Notes under the pieces: model-generated
Seen by the model: the letters and a program-made list of their open reading frames with translations, nothing else
The model's database searches: none
What the model was told of the DNA's origin: nothing
Program-made: the position numbers and the translations under genes
Source: Aurelia coerulea
Taxonomy: Eukaryota > Cnidaria > Scyphozoa > Semaeostomeae > Ulmaridae
NCBI GenBank assembly: GCA_039566865.1
Contig: CM076947.1
Span: 8,625,501 to 8,689,500 of the forward strand
Length of the DNA stretch: 64,000 bases
Direction of reading: 5' to 3'
In this document: positions 21,594 to 30,857 of the stretch, piece by piece
Numbering within the stretch: the stretch's first letter is position 1
Layout of the letters: the number at the start of each line of letters is the position of its first letter

Positions 21594-22862
21594 CCCTATC
21601 CAGACTGGGCTTTTTCCGCTACTAGAAGACTGGGGGGGGGGGGCTCATTAAGCCCCCCCCCTCTCTAAAATCGCCATTCCTTCACTTACAAAGATGAAAC
21701 TCACCACGCAGGTAGCCGTGCTTATGATCTATCATTTTTCACAAAAATAATTCTAAAATTGGATATGACGTCATAATTATTCAAGACCAACTGGCACGTG
21801 TTCACGAACAAAATTAAAAAATCAACTTTTTTTTAAATCTTTATAATTTTCTAAGATTGATTCATGAAACCAAATTATGCCAATTAAAGCATTGTTAGAA
21901 GATGAAAATATACTTATAAAGTGAAAAATTTGATTTTCGCAAATCCAAGATGGCGGACAGAGAGATTAAAATTCTTGTTTTTCCGAAAAATGACAAATGC
22001 AGCCATAATAGAGAATTGCTCCATATATTACAATGAAAGCTACTTCAATGATAAGTGAACCCTCACTTACTTCATTTTTCCTTTTGAAACTTTTGTTTTG
22101 ATTATTGCAAAAAAATGCTGACATCAGCATTTTTTCCCAGTAGTAAGCAAATGAGTTGTAAGGAAGAAAGAAGGGGAAATAGGGGGTTGAGGATAGTAAT
22201 TTGGTGAAATTTTGATAATATCTTGACAAACTAAACACTTTCAAGTCAAACAATTCTCACTGTAAAACAGATTCTCAAGATATGCATGAAAACCGATCGT
22301 TAGTAGTACTATGTGAGGATACCCCCGGGGAATCTTATACCGTTTGCGACCAATGGTGTACAAAATTCAAGCAAAATTACATAGCTTAGGTGGAAACAGC
22401 CCTGTTGATCAGCTTTAATCTATTTATTGCCGATGTAAAACATTTGGGGTGGAAATATCCTTGCAGAAAGACCACTAACTAATTTTTGCCATTTTCTTAA
22501 AGATGACGTCATAGATGAGGTCATGTGACACATAATTGGTCTATTGTTCCTGGAAAAAATTAAAGAGACCTTATATACTATAAGTATAGAAGTAAAAAGG
22601 ATACTATCAAAGGATTATGAGGTGATCTGGAATTATATCCATAAGCAGCTTACCTAAAAGTTGGCCCCAACCACTCTGAAAAAAACAGCCACCCCCACCC
22701 CCCTGAATCTTTTTTTCAAAATTTCACACAAAATCACACTCCAAAAGGATAGAAACGTAAAGTCAAAAACCATTTCCTGGTTCGTTGAACCAATTTGGAG
22801 CAGTGCTCAGTTATGTATGTGGGGGGGGGGGTCTGAATGAGCCCCGCCCAGTCTGGATAGGG
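21594..22862. mobile_element. TTAA MITE with poly-G ends, 1269 bp
   Basis: TTAA lies at 21590-21593 and 22863-22866. Perfect 17-bp inverted termini read CCCTATCCAGACTGGGC. A run of G faces a run of C just inside the left end, and an 11-G run lies inside the right end. TGACGTCA is at 21766 and 22504. A minus-strand open frame at 21966-22253 has no recognisable domain. Related copies are at 6300, 37425 and 43359. The insertion has split the spacer repeats of the gene block. Confidence 0.9.
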
Positions 22863-22866
22863 TTAA

Positions 22867-23015
22867 GGTCGAAATTTTTGTATCCTCAACCTTAAGGATT
22901 ACATCTTTATACCTTACGGACGAAATTTTTTATACTCTCAACCTTAAGGATTACATTTTTATACCCTAAGTACGAAATTTTTATACCCTCAACCTTAAGG
23001 ATTAAATTTTTTATA
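22867..23015. repeat. spacer repeat (TTTTTATACC / CAACCTTAAGGATTA units)
   Basis: Three tandem units combine TTTTTATACCCTC with AACCTTAAGGATTA. They continue the sequence left of the TTAA MITE (21565-21590), so the array was once unbroken. Confidence 0.75.
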
Positions 23016-23286
23016 TTCACAACAATGAATATCTTTCTTGGATTTAAAACATTGTTTTCCTTTTCGATTGCTAAATCGTTCGATTAAATAATCATTTGCG
23101 TCGATTCCATAAGGATAAAAACACACTTTTCACTTCGTTTGAATCATGATTCATGTGTGTGTGTAGTACATCTCGAGTTTGCTTTCTACGAAAACTTTGA
23201 AGTATCTAAGCAAAATTGACTCTTTCTTAACGAACGCAAATAGAATATCGAACATCTATACTCGAACGTTAAATCAAAGAAGGAAT

Positions 23287-24108
23287 ATGCAACGTTCAAT
23301 GATTTGCCATCTTGAAGACCAGACACGAATGATAAATGCGGATGAATTCAAGAGAAGTAAGTTTATTTCAAGACTTTCTCACGATACTTTTTCTTTCTCC
23401 TCCTTTTTTTCTATTTTTATTTCATTCTCTTATTATATACTAATAATTAAATTCTCCTTCGTAGAACAAAGATTCATCAATCAATTACATCTTGAAATGC
23501 TAAGAGACGTTTCTGCTTGCAAGCTAACAGTCAAACCGTGTTCGAGTTTAGTATCTGATTGTCAGATATGTCTAGAGAATATGAACACTTACTGATGTGA
23601 GTTACAATGTGTCATGTATTTCATGGTCAATGTTTTCATACATGGATGAAAACACGTTTTGAAGATGAACACATGTCCACTTTGCAGAGACGCTGTGAAC
23701 ATAATGATGGTAGTACCAGTAAGCATTCGTATGATCAAAGATGATGTCATTCAAACTGATGCAAACATCGAAACTCAGCCTGAAGAAATGGAAATAGTTT
23801 TGACGGTGACTACTCAAGTTATTCCTCCTCCACCATTACTAATCATCGATGATCTCAATGATTCAGACTCGGAAAATTCACTTCCATCACCCTCGTTGCT
23901 TCGTAATACTACTCCTCCTCCATTGCGTAACGATAGAGTAAGACTGTCAAGTCAATCAAGAGTGATTGCACGAGCAAGAAGTAGAGCTCATTCGGTTTTA
24001 AGAACAATGAATGCTACTCGTCAACCAAGAAGAAGGCTCACTTTGGGTACTATTTCATCGAACAATAACATTGATAGAATGTACGTAAGCGACGAAGGAG
24101 AGCGTTGA
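23287..24108 (+). pseudogene. RING-H2 finger protein, intron-containing, frameshifted
   Basis: ATG at 23287 is a plausible start, although the frame is open upstream. A clear intron is visible: donor GTAAGT after codon AGA (about 23357), a pyrimidine-rich stretch, TACTAAT, and acceptor CTTCGTAG at about 23464. The second exon leads into DCQICLEN, then in another frame CHVFHGQCFHTWMKTRFED, then in the first frame NTCPLCRD. Together these are the ligand blocks of a RING-H2 finger, broken by indels near 23595, 23610 and 23665. The C-terminal 130 codons are Pro/Ser/Arg-rich (RARSRAHSVLRTMNATRQ). A functional copy would be an E3 ubiquitin ligase. This one is inactive. The intron argues for a cellular or nuclear-element origin. 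Confidence 0.65.
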
Positions 24109-24225
24109 ACACTAAACATTAAAGCCCATTTAATAATTCCTTTCGTTATGATCAATCAAACCTATCGTGTTTCACATGTACATTCTCTTCCTTTGAATCG
24201 ACTTCTTGCAAACCTTAAGGTTAAC

Positions 24226-24297
24226 ACATTTTATACCTTAGGGTTGAAATATTTTATACCTTAGGGTTGAAACTTTTATACCCTAGGGTTGAGAAGG
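24226..24297. repeat. spacer repeat (TTTATACCTTAGGGTTGAAA) x3
   Basis: Three tandem units of about 22 bp lie downstream of the RING gene. They share the CCTTAGGGTTGAAA core with 15115-15225. Confidence 0.8.
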
Positions 24298-24308
24298 GAA
24301 TTGCGGAG

Positions 24309-24376
24309 GACTACAATATTAGTGACTATACTGCGCATGTGCGTAGCTGCGCAGTATAGTGTCTAATATTGTAGTC
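24309..24376. repeat. 68-bp near-perfect hairpin
   Basis: The 29-base arms (outer part GACTACAATATTAG, inner part ACTATACTGCGCA) match at 27 of 29 positions around a 10-nt loop. It stands exactly between the unknown gene block and the RecQ fragment. It could be a tiny MITE or a terminal hairpin. Confidence 0.85.
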
Positions 24377-26243
24377 TATATATATACTACTATCGTCTGA
24401 AGCCGTTTTAAGAACACATCGTTCACAACTAAGGTCTGATAGTGTTAGCAAGAAAATTATTTGTGTTGCTGTTGATGAAGGACACTGCATTATAAAGTGG
24501 TAAGTTTTATTATCATCTAATTTGGACACTAACTTACCTTCTACCAAAATATGGCCTGGGTAGATAACCTGCAAAATATGACAGAGGAAATGGGATTTAT
24601 AAACTCCCTCCAAGACTAGACCCTTAACATTGGAATTAATTGTATCAGAACATAAATGAATCTTTCTTCATAGTTGCTAAAGCAAAACCAGAATAGGCAA
24701 CCTTCTTGATTGCTTACATAAAATTGGGAATTTAGAATTGAAATAATTCGTGGAAGCAATTATTAAATCTGTACTTTAGGTCAAGAAAGGAAACTGAATA
24801 AAGCATTACACATATCTAATAAACTTTGGTACCCTGTTAGTAACCAGTTTTCTTTTAATTTGTATTGCTCTGAAATGATTTTTAAAGGGCTTTGGTGACT
24901 TCAGAACTTCTAGTCGCAATCTCAAAGCAGAAATTTCTAAAAAAAAAATACCAGAATTTGGACTCAATAATTTCAAACATTTCTGAAACCAAATATGATT
25001 CATACTGAGCTGCATGTTCTAGGGGAACTAATGGAAGGAAGACCACTGCTATGCGCGAAGACTACTTTAAATTGGCTGACTTACGATCCTTGATTGGTGA
25101 CAAGAAGAAAATTCCCTTTGCCTGTCTAACAGCAACAGCATTGCCAAGTGTTGAAAAAGCAATCATTGTCAATCGGCAAATGCAGTCAGTTCTCAGGATT
25201 GTAATGATTCCAGATCGTCCAAATATAACATACAAAATTTTAAGATTTAAAAGTCAAGAGGAAGTGTTTGATTTCTTCAAATTTTGTATGGAGGATATTA
25301 ATCAGCAAGGATATGCAGCAAGAAGGGTCCTTGTCTTTTGTCAAAACCATACTCATTGTTGCATCCCGTTCAGATTGTTTGACAACAAATTTTGTAATAT
25401 ATATTCAGATTTCCACATAAGGCCATATGCCATGTTTCATGCTGGAACACATTCTGATATTAAAGAGCATGTGATCAACTCCATGACTGAAGAAAATGGT
25501 CATGCAAGAATCGTTTTTGCCACAACAGCATTTGGCATGGGTGTTGATTGTAAGGCACTGGAGCATATAATTCATTTTGGGCCACCCAATGACATAGATG
25601 ATTACATCCAAAAAAGTGGAAGAGCAGGTAGGGATAAAAAGTCCAGTCATGCAATCTTTATCCTTTATCCAAGGTGCATAACAGGCAAGGTTAGTCCAGC
25701 AATGAGGGCATACACTAAGAACACACGTGTTTGTAGAAGTAATGCTCTCTTAAAATATCTCAGATGTTTCTGATTCTGTTGTTGGGGTAGATATTTCGCG
25801 TTATCTCTGACATTGTCAAAGATGTGGAGACCGTTACAGACAAAGAGATTATTTGGCTGCAGACAAGTCTGCTAGACATAGGACTTGCTGATAAAAGTTT
25901 CCGATTTAAGAGCTAAGTATGGGGAAGTTGAGGCCCCCATGACATCTCCCAAAGTTACTTCTGAAGTTACTTTATCTGAGTCATCTGATTCTAACAATTC
26001 ATTAGAAATGTTGTCAAATGATGAGCTGGACTCAGAAGATAGTGACAGCATTTTTTGAGGATGCCAAGCAAGCATTACTAACATATTTTTACGCGCCCTT
26101 TCAGCCTTGCCTTTTTCCAACATGCCAAGCAAGCATTTGTCACACCTCCTGAATTGGCAAATCTTCCTCCACTCCAGGAAGAGAGAACATCAGAATTTGC
26201 ATTTTCATTGGAAACGGCAGATGAACGATTATTTTCTACGTAG
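24375..26243 (+). pseudogene. RecQ-type DNA helicase fragment with one intron
   Basis: Exon 1 (to 24499) ends with IICVAVDEGHCIIKW, helicase motif II (DEAH-like, here DEGH). The GTAAGT donor at 24500 and AG acceptor at 25021-25022 join in phase and give the expected Trp-Gly. Exon 2 carries motif III (FACLTATALPS), the RecA2 domain (RVLVFCQNHTH), motif V (FATTAFGMGVD) and motif VI (QKSGRAGRDKKS). The zinc-binding region follows (CRSNALLKYL, then HCQRCGDRYRQ) but is split by a frameshift near 25760 and a stop near 25817. A Ser/Asp/Glu-rich tail (NDELDSEDSDSIF) ends near 26060, and possible coding continues to 26243 after an indel. The N-terminal motif I part is missing. Such RecQ-like copies are abundant in cnidarian genomes and often travel with mobile DNA. 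This one is dead. Confidence 0.85.
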
Positions 26244-26430
26244 ATGTTAAGCCATTCTAAAAGTCTCGGGGAAATCATGACTTGCATAGGTCCTGCTCTG
26301 GCTTCCTAGCGTTTAAAGATCGTTGTTATGTGTTGGTCCTTCCTTTTCTCTGTAGGTGAAATTCCTCCATGGTCATGTTTGCAAGGACACCAGCCCCATG
26401 ACCATTACACTGCATTGATGAAGATTTCTG

Positions 26431-26958
26431 TCATATGAAAATCTCTTGCATTGTTGAAACGAGACTGAGTGCTCTGAAAACGTTTTCTTCTGCCAAATTG
26501 GCAAAGAGCGTTACTTTTTCTCGCACGAGAAAACTTTGCTCAAATTTTACAATTTCATCTGGCGCCATTTTCCTTTGTTCGCCGACCCTTTTCCCTCTTT
26601 TCCATGCTTGCAACTTTCACTTGAGTGATGTAAGAATTTTCCAAGTCTTTTGCCTACTTTTAAGACTTGTTACATGTGTCATATCAAAAGCAGATATGCC
26701 CTCAGACAAAAGGAGGCTGAAAAGCTGCCAAAGACTTTTGAGATATGTTTGAATTGTTTTTGGTTCAAGCTGTTATTCCTTGCAGCACCTTTTCAAGAAC
26801 GCATTGCAGAGCAACTTTCTGTCCACTAAACTCTCTAAATTAACCTCATGATAAATTATCTGCAGTATTTCAAAAACAGGGCAACATGGGAGTTCCCTCA
26901 CTGCAAAACATATAGGCCTTTCTCTGTGAAGTGCTATTGTGTGACCTGTATAATACAA
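26431..26958 (-). pseudogene. possible tyrosine-recombinase (Crypton-like) N-terminal remnant
   Basis: One minus frame from 26958 to 26431, with two stops (near 26770 and 26627), reads LPCCPVFEILQIIYHEVNLE, then PKTIQTYLKSLWQLFSLLLS, THVTSLKSRQKTWKIL and APDEIVKFEQSFLVREKVTL. The middle helix set looks to me like the SAM-like core-binding domain of phage-integrase-type proteins from invertebrates. No catalytic Arg/His/Tyr is present. The identification is from memory of the family pattern and is tentative. Confidence 0.35.
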
Positions 26959-26959
26959 A

Positions 26960-27440
26960 TCTCTAATCTTGAATAGAATGGTGGATTCTGATGCATTTTG
27001 AGGTGCTGAAAACGACTAAAGAGAGTTTACACCTATAGGGGCGCATTTTTTTCAAAAAACCAAGGGCCTAAGTTTTAATGACGTCACAATAGCATTTTGC
27101 GAACAAAATGGTGACCATTGAATTTGAATTGTTTAGCCCCCAAGATATCAATTTGATGAAATAGTTTATATTAGGAACATGTGTTTTTGGGGGCATCAGT
27201 AACAATTACAACTACAAACTGATAATTGGTCAATAAAAGGAGGCAGTGAATTTGACTTTAACGCCTTTATGCAAATTTGACTATTACCAAAAACCATTCT
27301 ATCTTTGCAACAAATTATCACTTTCATGTCTGGACTTAATGTGCTCTAAACTCCAACTACCAGTTACAGAGGCACTGCCAGCAGTCCGGGTACGAAAAGG
27401 AAGTCACAATGGAAGGCACAAGGCCAAACAAAATGAATGG
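26960..27440. other. anonymous sequence
   Basis: A TGACGTCA palindrome is at 27079. No domain-bearing frame or terminal repeat is recognised. Confidence 0.4.
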
Positions 27441-27444
27441 GTTG

Positions 27445-27640
27445 CCATTTCCTACTCGCCGTTAGGGATAGCACCCCTCCCAAGCAAAAAATATTAGAAA
27501 GAGGCCAAGATGAAATTCAATATGAGGCTAATGGTGAGCGCAATAGTGATCGCGATCTTGATTGCCACTCTTGATTCAAAGAGTGATTGCCATGTCCATC
27601 AGAAACCATGGCAGACACTTAGCAGTGGAGCTGGGGAAAC
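27445..27640 (+). repeat. left arm of a 1.9-kb inverted repeat
   Basis: From ACTCGCCGTTAGGGA through ATATTAGAAAGAGGCC to CATGTCCATCAGAAA this segment matches 29150-29345 in reverse complement, with scattered differences. The arms are about 1.5 kb apart. They include the short secreted-peptide frame. Confidence 0.8.
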
Positions 27641-27659
27641 AAGATTACAAATTACTTAG
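27510..27659 (+). CDS. short putative secreted peptide (49 aa), arm copy 1
   Basis: ATG at 27510 opens MKFNMRLMVSAIVIAILIAT, a typical signal peptide: two basic residues then a long Ile/Val/Ala core. A charged segment (LDSKSDCHVHQ) with one cysteine follows, then a polar tail and TAG. The second copy, inverted at 29272-29186, keeps the signal core and the SKSDC.VHQ segment. A mature product of about 25 residues with one cysteine is not a recognised family, so this may be a first exon of a secreted protein rather than a complete gene. No splice donor is obvious. Function is unknown. Confidence 0.4.
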   Translation: MKFNMRLMVSAIVIAILIATLDSKSDCHVHQKPWQTLSSGAGETRLQIT

Positions 27660-27669
27660 CTTAGCAATT

Positions 27670-28203
27670 GGATATTATGTTTTCTGCGTATACTGTTATT
27701 CCCACTTTTGGTATCAAGGTTAACGGTTTTTTTTATATTGTTCATACCAAATGTGACTATGTGACTATAAAGTTATGATGGATTTTTCTAGAAAACAAAA
27801 GGATTTTGCCAAAGGTGTACGAGATTTTGCACAAGTAAAATGCACCTCAGTTTAGGCCCATTGAACTTGCAGATTAATTTTCAAAGCTTTGTCTCCAGAA
27901 TACAATCCTGTTTGTTGCGTAAAATTCTAGATGCAATATCACAAAGACGCCTATATATATATTGTCTCACTACTTTTGTGCCGTGCACAACACATTTTGG
28001 GGTTTCCCTGCACACATTCAATACAACAAAAATAACTCTAGGAAAAACCAGCAAAGTCTGCCTGGAAGAAATTCTGACAGATGTGACGTCAATAAGAATC
28101 CTACATGACGTGCAGAAGTTGTCATTGAAAGTATATGAATGCAAAAAAAAACAATGCAGCCAAATTGATGTAACACATTCTTTTGTCTCATAAACAATAA
28201 ACA
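27670..28203. other. anonymous sequence with dispersed repeat
   Basis: 27780-27840 matches the GGATTTT / GTGTAC repeat at 3478-3590. Overlapping frames on both strands (27840-28210) have no recognisable domain. TGACGTCA is at 28084. Confidence 0.4.
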
Positions 28204-28893
28204 ATGCCATTTATTATGAAGAGATTTGAACGAAGACCAAAATGGAATGCAAAGAAAATGAGAAAATGCCAGGAGAAAACGCAGATACTCTTACCAGTTG
28301 GCCAGAGCCGAGTAACTCAAAGATCTAAAAACAAACTAATTCAACCTTTCCGAAAAAGCAACACAGGACAAAATGGTCTCTCATATTTAGGACCTAGAAT
28401 ATGGAACAGTTTACCCTCAGAACTAAAATCTGCAACAAACAACAACAGTTTCAAACATAAAATCAAAGATCAATTCTTTAAAAATCTCCAAAGTCTTGAT
28501 GATAGTCCCTACATATATTATTAGAAATCTAAAAACAGCCTACAGACATGCTTACTTATCATCCTTAAGAAAGGCTTTATTTCCGGTCTAGATGAATTTC
28601 TGTTTTTCATGAAAACTTTCTCTGTTTATCTCGCTAATTTTTCTTTCTCTTAATTTCAAAGGGTACTCCTGGAGGGACCATTATGGAAACAAGGTCGCAT
28701 TGACCTTTTAATGCTATCCCTGCCATCTTTAACCATGGGGTGTTTTTTATTAAATTAGATTTTAAATTAGATATGTAACTTTTGCCTGTAATTTTTTCAA
28801 ACTTGTAAATATTGTAATTAGATCTTTTTTTCTGAATCTGTTATTTTTAATTTTTATTTTGATGGCAAAATTTTACATACATACATACATAGA
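28204..28893 (+). mobile_element. LINE 3' fragment with (TACA)n tail
   Basis: The frame 28204-28524 ends with GQNGLSYLGPRIWNSLPSEL followed by a basic helix (FKHKIKDQFFKNLQ). This is the characteristic C-terminus of ORF2 in many non-LTR retrotransposons. About 350 bases of 3' UTR lead to a TACATACATACATA tail at 28873-28893. The RT core is absent. The fragment lies between the arms of the 27.4/29.3 kb inverted repeat. It is a different family from the (ATT)n LINE. Confidence 0.75.
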
Positions 28894-29149
28894 CCACAGG
28901 GGCACAGGGAAGCGCAGAAAAGTTGTTTAAGTCAAAACGGAACATAAGGCAAAACAAGTTCTGCAAAATACGAGATGATTGTTGTTTACGTGGTTTCTTG
29001 CTGCATTCTCAATAAAAAATATGCTGTTTTTGAAAAAGAGATAAATCAACAGCGAAATTAGCCTGTGATAAAACTCCTAAAAATTAATTTCACAGTTTAC
29101 CAGAAATAAGGATATTCAAATACTTTCGATTACATTTATTCAGAAATGT

Positions 29150-29345
29150 TTCAAAATGAACCATCCAACTACGAAGTGTCTTCCATTATCTCTGATGGAC
29201 ACAGCAATCACTCTTTGAATCAAGGGTTGCAATCAAGATCGCAATCACTATTGTGATCAACATTAGCCTCATATGAAGTTCACATTGGCCTCTTTCTAAT
29301 ATTTTTTGCTTGGGAGGGGTGCTGTCCCTAGCGGCGAGTCCATTT
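29150..29345 (-). repeat. right arm of the inverted repeat
   Basis: This is the reverse-complement partner of 27445-27640. Similarity stops abruptly near 29345 (AGTCCATTTCC), while the left partner runs on into different sequence. Confidence 0.8.
29186..29272 (-). CDS. short putative secreted peptide (28 aa), arm copy 2
   Basis: ATG at 29272 opens MRLMLITIVIAILIATLDSK, then SDCCVHQR and TAA. The hydrophobic core is again signal-peptide-like. Against copy 1 the frame is kept but most differences are conservative (Val/Ile, Ser/Thr), which may hint at past selection. The upstream in-frame sequence (to 29386) shows no ATG-driven domain. It may be an exon of a larger gene. Confidence 0.35.
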   Translation of the reverse strand: MRLMLITIVIAILIATLDSKSDCCVHQR

Positions 29346-29418
29346 CCTTCACAATACCCCCCTGAGTTGCTACATAACAAAATCAACTCAACTGCAATTC
29401 AATGTCTACCATATTGTT

Positions 29419-29757
29419 CTAACAAAAATATGGAAAAGTTTTCTGAGTAGCATCAAAATAATTAACTACTGAATTATTAGTTATACCCTTTCTGCGTAAT
29501 TCTCCTATCATTGCTGCATTGCACTTAGGCCGATATGTTGCCGGGGTGCTAGTTAAAGCTGCTGGGATAGTGCCATGCGTGGCTGCATGTGCGCTGGCTT
29601 GGCTGGCGGCAGGTTCCTTATGCACTGCATTTGTTACTGGCGTTGCTGCTGCTTGCTGCAAAGCTTGTGATACTTCTAACAGAACCAAAAGTTTAGGAGG
29701 TCTGGTAAAAACCCATTTACTCTTGTCTGCAACTAACGGTACCTTTGCTGCTTGCAT
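29419..29757 (-). CDS. unrecognised Ala-rich frame
   Basis: ATG at 29757, 112 codons. The centre is Ala/Thr/Pro/Val-rich (ALQQAAATPVTNAVHKEPAA) and the end is FDATQKTFPYFC. No domain is seen. It directly follows the integrase-like fragment on the same strand and may be the end of that element's protein. The coding potential is doubtful. Confidence 0.3.
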   Translation of the reverse strand: MQAAKVPLVADKSKWVFTRPPKLLVLLEVSQALQQAAATPVTNAVHKEPAASQASAHAATHGTIPAALTSTPATYRPKCNAAMIGELRRKGITNNSVVNYFDATQKTFPYFC

Positions 29758-29779
29758 GTTGCCATGAGATGAATAATTT

Positions 29780-29915
29780 TACAACATTTCCACAGAGATT
29801 GTTTTATTTGAACATCCTTCAAAATCACAATATCACCAACACTAACAACAGGTTTCTTACCATCTGCATTCGATTTGTATGACTCTATAGGTCGTAGCAG
29901 ATACTCATATCTTGC
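29780..29915 (-). pseudogene. integrase C-terminal fragment, BEL/Pao-like
   Basis: The minus frame reads ARYEYLLRPIESYKSN, then PVVSVGDIVILKDVQIKQSL and WK. The VGDIVILKD..I..SLWK pattern matches the small beta-barrel domain at the C-terminus of retroelement integrases, as in BEL/Pao polyproteins. No RT, RNase H or integrase core is present nearby. It overlaps the end of the HECT-like frame, so a junction lies near 29910. Confidence 0.4.
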
Positions 29916-30090
29916 AATTCTGACAATAAGTGTCGAAAGAAATCTCTGCGGGGCCCAGCATCATCAACTGTTCGGACACTGTCCATAAACTTAACCTCAA
30001 TTGGAATGGTATCATCCAATTTAAGCTTGGACATCTCGTGCACAAACTCATCCCAACTCTACTGCGTCTGATGTAAAGTGTCTTTGAAAT
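29905..30090 (-). pseudogene. HECT-domain E3 ligase fragment
   Basis: A minus frame not starting at ATG reads SWDEFVHEMSKLKLDDTIPI, then EVKFMDSVRTVDDAGPRRDF and FRHLLSELQD. The VKF..S..VDDAGPRRDFFR..L.EL signature is the start of the HECT domain, most like G2E3-type ligases that are multicopy in cnidarians. The catalytic cysteine lobe is missing. The fragment ends in a stop just where integrase-like sequence begins in another frame. Confidence 0.6.
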
Positions 30091-30229
30091 TTGCTGGGAA
30101 TTTATGTCAGCAACATGCATCTCCAAGAGGACGTTAGGTGAGATGGTCACTTCGGATGTCCGTCTGTTTGAAGCCTGAAAAGTAGAGCCATAAAAAGGTT
30201 AAGCACAATTTTGGTTTGGGCAGACAGAC

Positions 30230-30600
30230 CCTTTCTACAACAGGACAAAATAACCCATACCAAAAGAGCTGGGGAGAAAACTGGAAAAGCTAGCATTTCC
30301 TAGGATTTGCCCAGTTTCTCTAGCTTTTTCATCAAAACAAATTTCAAGCCTGGGGATTCTGTTTCCTATGAAGCTGGGGAAGCTGGGAATCAGTGCACAA
30401 AGAGCTAGGAAATTCTCCCAAAAAATTCCAATATATTCCACTATTTCCCTGCTTTCAAAGGAATTTTGCTCTTTTTCCCACCTCTTTTTATCCTAGGAAG
30501 CTAGGGAATTTTGCCCAAAAATTACCCAGAAAAATCTAAGAATTCCTTGGGGGTATTTCCCAGTTTTTTTCGTATGGGAAAAGCTAGCTGTTCATCTGCA
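30230..30600. repeat. imperfect AGCTAGGAAATT-type repeats
   Basis: Scattered copies of motifs such as GCTAGGAAATTCTCCC, GGAAGCTAGGGAATTTTGC and AAAAGCTAGC occur in both orientations. The texture resembles the GGAAA-rich subterminal regions at 48.9-49.3 and 58.1-58.3 kb. It may be the end of a related element. Confidence 0.4.
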
Positions 30601-30857
30601 GCTTCTCAATACCAATATCATTTTCCCATTAAATTAACCAAAGAATGCTCTACTAATCCTTTTGGATAACCATTATTTTGACTAATTAATAAATTTTGAG
30701 AGAAGGTCATATAATTTCTTGCTCCTAAAATGAACAATAATATGCACTAGAAAAAGAATTTCTCGGCAGATGGTGAGGACACAGTTATAATCAAGAAAGA
30801 TCCCTTGATTAAAATCTATTGCAAAGAACATATCTAGTCAAGAAATGAGAAAAGTAC

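Noticed and set aside
21966..22253. Possible membrane protein in the TTAA MITE
   Set aside because: It is an AT-rich open frame without family resemblance, lying in a non-coding MITE.
15115..24297. Telomeric repeats (TTAGGG within CCTTAGGGTTGAAA)
   Set aside because: TTAGGG occurs once per longer unit and is not tandem on its own, so it is not telomere-like.
25872..26287. Minus-strand frames opposite the RecQ tail
   Set aside because: The plus strand shows the acidic helicase tail; the minus frames are its shadow.
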